Source of the DNA: CAZWSE01 sp964636575
GTDB lineage: Bacteria > Pseudomonadota > Alphaproteobacteria > Rhodobacterales > Rhodobacteraceae
Direction of reading: 5' to 3'
Assembly (NCBI GenBank): GCA_964636575.1
Contig: CAZWSE010000031.1
Location: 1-34,846, forward strand
Length of the DNA stretch: 34,846 nt
Shown one piece after another: positions 8,555 through 15,229 of this stretch (positions are counted from its first letter, which is position 1; every line of letters begins with the position of its first letter). The translations under genes and the position numbers were made by a program. The notes under the pieces were generated by a model that did no database searches, was not told the origin of the DNA, and was given only the letters and a program-made list of their open reading frames with translations.

Positions 8555-9337
8555 TCAAGACTTTGACAGAACCCGCTTTGTAATGGCTGCGGTCACGACA
8601 CGGGGCGAAAACTTGGCAAGAAGCGTGAACATATTGTTCATCACGCCCGGTACAACGATGCGCTTGCCAATACGCGCTTGAAGCCACCCCAGTTCGGCGA
8701 CAGACGCAGCTGTTGGCAAGGACCCGAGTTTCAAGACGTTAGAAGACAACATATCCGCGTCATTGAAGAAGTTCGTCTTGGTTGCGCCCGGACACACTGC
8801 TGTCACTGTCACGCGATCAGTGGTCATCTCGGACGCAACTGCCTCTGACAGGTGAAGCGCATAGGCTTTGCTGGCATGGTACACGGCCATATTCGGACCG
8901 GGCATAAAGCCAGCTGTTGAGGCCACATTGATGATCCGGCCACCGTCATGCGCGTCCATATGCGGGATCGCTTGCTTCATCAGGTAGGTATAGGCGGTGA
9001 TGTTCACGTTGATCGTGGCAAGTTCGCGCGCCCAGCCGTCGGCATCGCCATCCCCGAAGGTTCCATTGCGCCCAAGACCTGCATTGTTGACCAGCACATC
9101 GATTTTGCGTGTCTTTGTGGCCTTGGCCCACATTTTCTCAACTTGTTTGATTTCTGATAGGTCCGCCAAGATCACTTCGACTTTGGCGCCTTTTCCTTCA
9201 AGCTCGGCTTTCAAGGTGGCAAGCTTGTCGGCGGACCGTGCGGTCAAAACAACGTTCCGCCCGTCTTTAACGGCCTCGCGTGCAAATTCACGTCCCAGAC
9301 CCTCAGAAGCGCCTGTAACCAGTGTCCAATGTTTCAT
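8555..9337 (-). CDS. Short-chain dehydrogenase/reductase (classical SDR)
   Basis: This 260-residue NAD(P)-dependent oxidoreductase is of unknown substrate. The Rossmann motif TGASEGLG (8-15), the structural NNAG (84-87), the catalytic Ser140 and the YHASK motif (Tyr153, Lys157) are all present, so the enzyme should be active. The Arg-rich stretch after the second strand (LTARSADKL) resembles NADPH-preferring members. I chose the ATG at 9335-9337 because AGGGG lies 7 nt upstream; the ATG at 9341-9343 is too close to it. A much longer in-frame extension to 9460 overlaps the pgk end and is unlikely. It lies 74 nt after pgk and may be cotranscribed. It resembles the DltE/YqjQ-type SDRs used in lipid or short-chain ketone reduction, but no specific function can be assigned. 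Confidence 0.9.
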   Translation of the reverse strand: MKHWTLVTGASEGLGREFAREAVKDGRNVVLTARSADKLATLKAELEGKGAKVEVILADLSEIKQVEKMWAKATKTRKIDVLVNNAGLGRNGTFGDGDADGWARELATINVNITAYTYLMKQAIPHMDAHDGGRIINVASTAGFMPGPNMAVYHASKAYALHLSEAVASEMTTDRVTVTAVCPGATKTNFFNDADMLSSNVLKLGSLPTAASVAELGWLQARIGKRIVVPGVMNNMFTLLAKFSPRVVTAAITKRVLSKS

Positions 9338-9411
9338 AGTCATTCCCCTGTTGATCTGCGTTGAGAACAATATGGGGGAGCCATTGTCAGATTCCCAAGG
9401 GAAACATCGGA

Positions 9412-10581
9412 TTATTTCGTCAAAGCTGCGACACCTGGCAGTGTTTTGCCTTCCATCCACTCAAGAAAGGCACCGCCTGCGGTCGAAATATAGGTAAAGC
9501 TGTCCGCAGCACCGGCTTTGTTCAAAGCCGCAACTGTGTCGCCACCACCGGCAACTGAAATCAATTCACCTTTGGCCGTAAGGGCCGCAGCCTGTTTTGC
9601 AGCCGCATTTGTCGCGGCGTCAAACGGCTCAATCTCAAACGCGCCCATCGGACCGTTCCAGATCAAAGTCTTGGCGCTATCCATCGCAGCGGCCATACGG
9701 TTCACCGTGTCCGGGCCTGCATCCAATATCATCGCATCGGCAGGGCATTCCGACGCTGGCAGCACCTCGGATGCAGCACCTGCTTTGAACTCGCGCGCCA
9801 CAACGATGTCAGAGGGCAGAATAACCTCGCACCCTGTGGTCGCCGCCTTGGCTTCGATCTCAGCGGCCGTATCAACCATGTCATGCTCGGCTAGTGAGGT
9901 TCCGATCGCGACACCTTTCGCTGCAAGAAACGTATTGGCCATGCCGCCACCGATCACCAGATAATCAACCTTTTCGACGATGTTCGACAAAAGCTCCAAC
10001 TTGGTAGAAACCTTCGCGCCGCCAACCACAGCCATCACAGGCCGCTCCGGCGCACCAAGTGCCATATCTAGGGCAGACAGTTCCGCCTGCATTTGTCGTC
10101 CGGCACAGCTTGGCAATAAATGGGCGACACCTTCGGTGCTGGCATGGGCGCGGTGCGCGCAAGAAAACGCGTCGTTGACATATATATCGCCCAACTTAGC
10201 GAGACGGGCGGCGAATTCTGGGTCATTTGTTTCTTCGCCTGGGTGAAAGCGTATGTTCTCAAACAGTACGACGTCTCCGGACTGTGCCTCCGCACCGTCG
10301 AAGTCTTGTGCCAATGTGACATCGCGACCAAGCAACCTTTGCAGGTCGTGCAACACGATACTCAACGACAGATCTGGCACGACTTTCCCCTTAGGGCGAC
10401 CGAAATGAGCAAGAAGCATCGGGCGACCGCCGCGTTCCAGAATATCGTGGACTGTCGGAACGATCTTTTCAATCCGCGTGGTATCGGTGACTTGGCCATC
10501 TTCTACCGGAACATTGATATCGACCCGCACCAGAACGCGTTTTCCATTGAGGTCCATATCATCAAGCGTATTCCAAGCCAT
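9412..10581 (-). CDS. pgk: Phosphoglycerate kinase
   Basis: This 389-residue glycolytic enzyme interconverts 1,3-bisphosphoglycerate plus ADP with 3-phosphoglycerate plus ATP. The N-terminal signature KRVLVRVDINVPVEDG (14-29) and the substrate-binding HFGRPKG (59-65) are clear, as are DAFSCAHRAHAS for 3PG binding, GGAKVSTKLELL at the hinge region, and a C-terminal GGGDTVAALNKAG for nucleotide binding. Length is normal for bacterial Pgk. It starts at ATG 10581 and is divergent from the cyclophilin pair, with 129 nt between the starts for both promoters. It is followed at 74 nt by the SDR gene. No anomaly is visible. Confidence 0.97.
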   Translation of the reverse strand: MAWNTLDDMDLNGKRVLVRVDINVPVEDGQVTDTTRIEKIVPTVHDILERGGRPMLLAHFGRPKGKVVPDLSLSIVLHDLQRLLGRDVTLAQDFDGAEAQSGDVVLFENIRFHPGEETNDPEFAARLAKLGDIYVNDAFSCAHRAHASTEGVAHLLPSCAGRQMQAELSALDMALGAPERPVMAVVGGAKVSTKLELLSNIVEKVDYLVIGGGMANTFLAAKGVAIGTSLAEHDMVDTAAEIEAKAATTGCEVILPSDIVVAREFKAGAASEVLPASECPADAMILDAGPDTVNRMAAAMDSAKTLIWNGPMGAFEIEPFDAATNAAAKQAAALTAKGELISVAGGGDTVAALNKAGAADSFTYISTAGGAFLEWMEGKTLPGVAALTK

Positions 10582-10710
10582 TGGCGCGTTCCTTTGTCAT
10601 CCTAATTTATGCATTGTTTTGCCGCTTAGACGGATGGGGTCAATGGGTGTCTTGGCTTTTGAGGGTCTGCACCTTAGGTATTGCCCCAACACCATAAACA
10701 GGAGCGCCAA

Positions 10711-11220
10711 ATGGCCGATATTAAAGACCCAGAGAACACAATCCTGATCGAGTTGAAGGATGGTACCGTCACAATCGAACTGTTGCCAGATGTGGCCCCA
10801 CAGCACGCGGCCCGCATGAAAGAGCTCGCACGATCCGGTCAGTATGACAACGTGTGCTTTCACCGTGTGATCGATGGGTTCATGGCCCAAACCGGCGATG
10901 TTCAGCACGGCGATATGGAAGATGGGTTCAACCTGCGCAGCGCTGGTACGGGCGGGTCTGATCTGCCAAACCTGCCGGCTGAGTTTTCCAGCCTGCCACA
11001 TGATCGGGGCACTATTGGTGCCGCACGCTCTGCCAATCCTGACAGCGCCAACAGTCAATTTTTCATCAACTTCAGCGACAACGCATTTCTGAACGGTCAG
11101 TACACAGTCTACGGGCGTGTGATTTCAGGCATGGAGCACGTCGATGCCATCGTGCGAGGCGAGCCGCCAGCGGCACCAGACCGTATGATCAGCGTTAAGG
11201 TGGCCGCAGATGCTGCGTAA
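10711..11220 (+). CDS. Cyclophilin-type peptidyl-prolyl cis-trans isomerase, cytoplasmic
   Basis: This 169-residue isomerase catalyses cis-trans isomerisation of Xaa-Pro bonds. The start is taken as ATG 10711 (MADIKDPEN), with CAGGAG 6 nt upstream; an in-frame upstream codon at 10681 would add ten unlikely residues. The cyclophilin core shows FHRVIDGFMAQTGD (active-site Phe/Arg), a mid-domain NPDSANSQFFINF and a final GQYTVYGRV. There is no signal peptide, so it should act in the cytoplasm. Its last 11 bases overlap the start of the second cyclophilin gene, so the two are translationally coupled. The pair is probably a tandem duplication that split between compartments. Confidence 0.94.
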   Translation: MADIKDPENTILIELKDGTVTIELLPDVAPQHAARMKELARSGQYDNVCFHRVIDGFMAQTGDVQHGDMEDGFNLRSAGTGGSDLPNLPAEFSSLPHDRGTIGAARSANPDSANSQFFINFSDNAFLNGQYTVYGRVISGMEHVDAIVRGEPPAAPDRMISVKVAADAA

Positions 11221-11761
11221 GCTCTCAGTGGTCGCAGCCTTGGCGGCCAGCCCTGCCTTGGCGACTGGGTTGCAAATCCAAGTTGAGGGCGAAGGTGCAA
11301 ACGGCACTATCACCATCGACCTGCTCGAAGACGTGGCACCTAACCATACGGCTCAGATTGCAAAGCTCGCGGAAGACGGGGCTTACAATGGGGTCGTCTT
11401 TCACCGCGTGATCGACGGGTTCATGGCCCAGACGGGCGACGTAGAATTTGGGATCATGGGCGGCGATATGCGACGTGCGGGGATGGGCGGTTCGTCTATG
11501 CCAGACCTTAACGCTGAGTTTTCTGACTTACCTTTCGAACGTGGCATTGTTGGCATGGCCCGCAGCCAAAACCCGAACAGTGCGAACAGCCAGTTCTTTA
11601 TCATGTTCGACGAAGGTAGGTTCCTGGACGGTCAATACACAGTTATCGGTCGGGTGACGGACGGCATGGACGTGGTCGATGCGATCAAGCGCGGGCAGGG
11701 CGCGAATGGATCAGTGATCGGGCAACCTGACGTTATGAAGACAGTTACTGTCACTCCATAA
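11210..11761 (+). CDS. Cyclophilin-type peptidyl-prolyl cis-trans isomerase, exported
   Basis: This 183-residue protein begins with a short signal peptide (MLRKLSVVAALAASPALA, likely cut after Ala18), so the isomerase acts in the periplasm. The core repeats the motifs of the upstream gene: FHRVIDGFMAQTGD, NPNSANSQFFIMF and GQYTVIGRV. ATG 11210 lies inside the end of the upstream cyclophilin gene, an 11-base overlap in another frame. The protein ends just before a strong terminator. It should help fold outer-membrane or periplasmic proteins; no specific client is evident. The two proteins are clearly related but well diverged, so the duplication is old. Confidence 0.94.
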   Translation: MLRKLSVVAALAASPALATGLQIQVEGEGANGTITIDLLEDVAPNHTAQIAKLAEDGAYNGVVFHRVIDGFMAQTGDVEFGIMGGDMRRAGMGGSSMPDLNAEFSDLPFERGIVGMARSQNPNSANSQFFIMFDEGRFLDGQYTVIGRVTDGMDVVDAIKRGQGANGSVIGQPDVMKTVTVTP

Positions 11762-11783
11762 CCAAAGACCCAAGAACCAAACA

Positions 11784-11813
11784 AAAAAGGCGCCTCATCT
11801 CGGGCGCCTTTTT
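11784..11813. terminator. Bidirectional intrinsic terminator after the cyclophilin pair
   Basis: A perfect 11-bp inverted repeat, AAAAAGGCGCC (11784-11794) and GGCGCCTTTTT (11803-11813), encloses an 8-nt loop. The A-tract and T-tract on the two sides make it functional in both directions. It separates the plus-strand cyclophilins from the convergent bactofilin gene. Confidence 0.92.
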
Positions 11814-11837
11814 CGTATCTATAGACCTGTGACGTGA

Positions 11838-12338
11838 CTAGCCCGTTTCAGTCGGGCTCGCTGGGGTGGTGATCTTGGCTCCAGAAGACAGCGGATCGTC
11901 CTGACGTTGAACCGACCCTTCGAAATGGGCACCAGATTCAATCGCGATGGTTTTGTGAATGATGTCACCTTCAACGCGGGCGGTTGAGGTCAAACGTACT
12001 TTCAAACCACGCACCCGGCCAATGATGCGGCCGTTGATGACGACGTCGTCCGCAATGACTTCGCCTTTGATGGTTGCAGACTCACCGATTGTGAGAAGAT
12101 GCGCGCGAATATCGCCTTCAACAGTGCCTTCAACCTGAATGTCACCAGTGGTTTTCATGTTGCCTGTGACAACAAGATCAGACGACAGAGTAGACGCAGG
12201 CGGCTTTGCTTTTGGGGCAGAGGCCTTGAAATCGCCGGACTTGGATTTGGCAGTAGAAGGCGCGTCGCCAGCAGGTTTGCTTGCGGATGCGTCAGATTGG
12301 TCCGGTGCCGGATCGTTGATTTTGCTTTTAGAAAACAT
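11838..12338 (-). CDS. Bactofilin family cytoskeletal protein
   Basis: This 166-residue protein has the bactofilin layout. A disordered, Ala/Ser/Lys/Pro-rich N-terminus (about 1-55) precedes the beta-helical polymerising domain (about 57-145), whose repeats include VEGTVEGDI, IKGEVIADD and VINGRIIGRVRG. A short unstructured tail follows. Bactofilins form nucleotide-free filaments at the inner membrane and recruit cell-wall enzymes. The gene overlaps the end of the M23 endopeptidase gene by 11 bp and is translated after it. This pairing matches bactofilin-peptidase modules such as BacA-LmdC in stalked alphaproteobacteria and CcmA-Csd1 in Helicobacter. Function in local wall shaping is inferred from that. 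Confidence 0.92.
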   Translation of the reverse strand: MFSKSKINDPAPDQSDASASKPAGDAPSTAKSKSGDFKASAPKAKPPASTLSSDLVVTGNMKTTGDIQVEGTVEGDIRAHLLTIGESATIKGEVIADDVVINGRIIGRVRGLKVRLTSTARVEGDIIHKTIAIESGAHFEGSVQRQDDPLSSGAKITTPASPTETG

Positions 12339-13728
12339 CTTTTGCTGCCTTGATATAAATCATTGGGTTCACAGCCTCACCGCCGACGCGGACCTCATAG
12401 TGGAGGTGTACGCCCGTGACGCGTCCCGACGCTCCCATATCACCAATCCTGTCCCCGCGCGAGACCTTTTGTCCGACGTTGACCCGCATTTTTGAAAGAT
12501 GCGCATAGCGAGTTTCGATCCCGAACTCGTGCTGGATCTTGATCAATCGTCCATACCCAGAGGACCATCCCGCATGAACAATCACCCCATCTGCAGTTGC
12601 ATAAATAGGAGTTCCGGATCCCGCCGCAAAATCGACGCCTTTATGCATCCGGCGACCGCCAGTCTTGGGATCTCTGCGAAACCCGAACTCGGACGTAAAG
12701 CGGAATGCTTTTTTGACAGGTGTCGCGAAGGGAGCCTTTTCCGCGGCAATCCGGTACAGGTTCAGCTTGTCCATCTGATCCAACAATCGGTTCGCCCGCA
12801 GTGTATCTTGCGACAAGGCATCGCCTCGTGTGGAAAAGCTCAATGGGGTCAACGGACCGCCGCTGCCGGAATATCGACGGCGCACTTGGTTCAAAATACG
12901 GTCAGGCGACATGCCGGCACTTTTGAACATCTTGTCCAGTGGGGCCACGGAAACTGTCATGGCTTCTTCCAACCGGCGGAAAACCTGATCGTTTTGATCT
13001 TTCATCAACGCAATGGTCGCGGCCATTTCGTCTGCTTGCAGCAAGGCATCTTGGGCATCAGCTACGACTTGATCGCGTTCTGCTGCTGTGCGGGCAAGCG
13101 CGTTGGCAAGGAAATCCAGTGAACCCGATGAGCCAGCAGAAGCTGTGGCAGTGGATGCGTTGTCCGTTCCGTCTTTCAACGCGGCCAACTCTGTCTGCGC
13201 GTCTTCGCGGTCTTTCATTGTGTCACGCAAAGTGGACTGCGTAACCTCAATGCCGGTTTCCAACTCGCGGCGGCGAATTTCAGAGGCCAATAGGTCCGAC
13301 TGCATCTTTGAAATTTGCTCAAGTGCTGCGTTGAAACGCTCTTGAGCGGCAACAGCTTCTTCGGCGCGGCTGTCGCGTTGAGCAGCCAACACGTTCAATC
13401 GGGTCTCGTAGGTGCGTTGATCGCGTTTTGCCTGTTCGCGAAAGTTGCCCGATCCGATGCTGTCCATCAACAAAATCGCCGTCGCGACAATAGCCCAACT
13501 GACAATCGCAGCGCTGCCTGTCATGGCAATCAGTTGGGTCAAAGGGCTTAACCGAATGAACCGCGTATCGTTGTCAGATTTCAGAAAAACGCGGCGCTCA
13601 GGCAGGTAAGATTCGAGCAAGCCGTTCAGTTTTGTAGCCAATCGAGTTCGCACAGATTGATCCCTCATGTGTCCCCGGCGACGTTGCAGCAGAGCATAAG
13701 TCGCGCGTCTTGTCGCCAATATCCCCAT
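12328..13728 (-). CDS. Inner-membrane M23 (LytM) peptidoglycan endopeptidase, LmdC-like
   Basis: This protein has up to 466 residues. A basic cytoplasmic tail (about 1-62) is followed by a transmembrane helix (about 64-88), a periplasmic coiled coil (about 95-200, Gln/Glu/Arg-rich) and a C-terminal M23 domain (about 345-455). Zinc ligands and catalytic residues are visible as HKGVD (His362, Asp366), YAHLS (His410) and HLHYEV (His441, His443), so the enzyme should cut peptide cross-links. The start could be ATG 13728 or ATG 13668 (MRDQSVRTRL); the upstream sequence does not decide. The order tail-helix-coil-M23, and the overlapping bactofilin gene downstream, match LmdC, whose cytoplasmic part binds bactofilin. 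Wall-remodelling activity controlled by the bactofilin is an inference. Confidence 0.9.
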   Translation of the reverse strand: MGILATRRATYALLQRRRGHMRDQSVRTRLATKLNGLLESYLPERRVFLKSDNDTRFIRLSPLTQLIAMTGSAAIVSWAIVATAILLMDSIGSGNFREQAKRDQRTYETRLNVLAAQRDSRAEEAVAAQERFNAALEQISKMQSDLLASEIRRRELETGIEVTQSTLRDTMKDREDAQTELAALKDGTDNASTATASAGSSGSLDFLANALARTAAERDQVVADAQDALLQADEMAATIALMKDQNDQVFRRLEEAMTVSVAPLDKMFKSAGMSPDRILNQVRRRYSGSGGPLTPLSFSTRGDALSQDTLRANRLLDQMDKLNLYRIAAEKAPFATPVKKAFRFTSEFGFRRDPKTGGRRMHKGVDFAAGSGTPIYATADGVIVHAGWSSGYGRLIKIQHEFGIETRYAHLSKMRVNVGQKVSRGDRIGDMGASGRVTGVHLHYEVRVGGEAVNPMIYIKAAKDVF

Positions 13729-13780
13729 TGGCGTTCCGCAAGTGGAATAAAGAGCAGAAGGTTCGTGGGCAATAGCTGCC

Positions 13781-13794
13781 TAAGAATTCGTTAA
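13781..13794 (-). promoter_or_regulatory. Possible CtrA-like site upstream of the M23-bactofilin operon
   Basis: Read toward the operon, the sequence is TTAA-N7-TTA, with G as the last base at 13780. This is one mismatch from the CtrA consensus TTAA-N7-TTAA. It lies about 55 nt before the upstream start codon. Short AT-rich matches of this kind arise by chance, so this is only a candidate. Confidence 0.25.
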
Positions 13795-13874
13795 CTTCTT
13801 AGCGGAATCACCCACGGATGGGCGAAAATCCGCCTAAACCAGAGGCGTCTTAAGGCTGCCCTTGGGTCAAGCTT

Positions 13875-14699
13875 TCATCCTTCAGCTTCTTCTGGCTCCG
13901 TCAACGGCCAATAAAAGTCAGGCGGCAACCCCGCATCTGCCCGTTTTTCTTCATTAAAAGGCGGCTTGAGCAATCCATGGAAGTATGTCCGAACGAGCCC
14001 GTGAAATGTATCTTTCGGGTCTAGTTCGTGACGCCCGCACAGAAAATGAAACCATTTGCTGCCATAGGCAACATGCGCGACCTCTTCTGCATAAATGGTC
14101 TCAAGTGCATCGACCGCGCCTGTGTTGCCTGCTTTGCGGAACAAAGCGATCATGTTTGGTGTGACATCCAGCCCACGCGCCTCAAGAACCATCGGCACAA
14201 CGGCCAAGCGTCCCATCAAATCATCCTTTGTGTCTTCGGCTGCGCGCCACATGCCAGCATGCGCGGGCAAGGCCCCGTAGTGGCTGCCTTCGACTTCAAG
14301 ACAGTCGCACATCAGATTGAAATGCTTTGATTCTTCATCAGCTGACTTCACCCAGTCGTCATAGAACCCAAGCGGCATCTTAGTGTCTGTAAAGCGAGCA
14401 ATCACATCCCAATGCAAATCAACCGCATTCAATTCGATATGGGCGACGGCATGCAACATCGCAATACGGCCTTCTGCGGTACCCGGTTTGCGTCGCGGAA
14501 CATCGCGAGGCGACAGAAGTTCTGGCGTCGCGGGCCGCGCAGGATGCAAAGGTGGTTGGGCCGATCCTATTTCGATAGGCTTGCGCGCGGCTCGGGCCGA
14601 TTGCCAGTCCGACGCATAACGCCGCGACAGGGCCGTCTTCTCGCGGCCATCCGAACAGCGCAATACCGCCTCGGCCATCTCTGCGAGCGTCAGGCTCAT
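13875..14699 (-). CDS. DUF455 family ferritin-like protein
   Basis: This 274-residue protein of unknown function has a ferritin-like four-helix core. Candidate metal ligands are visible in each helix: HAVAHIELNAVDLHWD (about 84-99), SADEESKHFNLM (about 118-129) and YAEEVAHVAYG (about 203-213), giving the Glu and ExxH pattern of a di-iron or di-metal site. The N-terminal 70 residues are Arg/Pro-rich. Family members are related to the tRNA-hydroxylase/MiaE-like superfamily, but no activity is established to my knowledge. The start codon overlaps the bcp stop as ATGA (14696-14699), so the two genes are translationally coupled. Pairing with a peroxidase fits, without proving, a role in redox or metal handling. 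Confidence 0.85.
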   Translation of the reverse strand: MSLTLAEMAEAVLRCSDGREKTALSRRYASDWQSARAARKPIEIGSAQPPLHPARPATPELLSPRDVPRRKPGTAEGRIAMLHAVAHIELNAVDLHWDVIARFTDTKMPLGFYDDWVKSADEESKHFNLMCDCLEVEGSHYGALPAHAGMWRAAEDTKDDLMGRLAVVPMVLEARGLDVTPNMIALFRKAGNTGAVDALETIYAEEVAHVAYGSKWFHFLCGRHELDPKDTFHGLVRTYFHGLLKPPFNEEKRADAGLPPDFYWPLTEPEEAEG

Positions 14700-15157
14700 A
14701 GAGCGCGAACGGCCTCAAGTACCTCTTCGACATGGCCAGGCACTTTAACTTTGCGCCAGATGCGCGCTATGGTGCCATCGCCTGCAATCAGAAACGTTGC
14801 ACGTTCAATCCCCATGTATTTCTTGCCATACATGTTCTTTTCGACCCAGACCCCATAGTCTTCACAAGTCGTTCCGTTTTCATCGGATACCAATGCAACC
14901 GTCAGATTATGCTTTTTGACAAATTTGTCATGCGACGCGACAGAATCCTTTGAACACCCGATAATGTGGGCGCCAGCGGCACTGAATTCAGCTTCTGCTT
15001 GCGAAAAGCCGATGGATTCCTTGGTGCACCCCGATGTATCGTCACGAGGGTAGAAAAACAAAACGACAGGCCCGCCAGAAAAACTGCTTAAAGACAGCAT
15101 CTCGCCTCCGTCTCGTGGCAATGTAAAGTCGGGGGCTTTGTCATTTAGCTCTGGCAT
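14696..15157 (-). CDS. bcp: Thioredoxin-dependent peroxiredoxin, Bcp/PrxQ family
   Basis: This 153-residue cytoplasmic peroxidase reduces hydrogen and organic peroxides. The thioredoxin-fold core and the active-site motif FYPRDDTSGCTKE (about 35-47) with the peroxidatic Cys are clear. The typical PrxQ resolving Cys five residues later is absent, with SIGF where many homologues have ACDF. Other Cys residues occur in IIGCSKDS and GTTCEDYG and could take that role; otherwise it would be a 1-Cys enzyme. It is divergent from the AsmA-like gene with 72 nt between the starts and coupled to the DUF455 gene downstream. Confidence 0.93.
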   Translation of the reverse strand: MPELNDKAPDFTLPRDGGEMLSLSSFSGGPVVLFFYPRDDTSGCTKESIGFSQAEAEFSAAGAHIIGCSKDSVASHDKFVKKHNLTVALVSDENGTTCEDYGVWVEKNMYGKKYMGIERATFLIAGDGTIARIWRKVKVPGHVEEVLEAVRAL

Positions 15158-15229
15158 TAGGCACCTGCGGTTTTGAGTGTTAACAATTGATGTGTCAGAT
15201 CATAGGGCACAAGGATCAAGATTAAAGGC

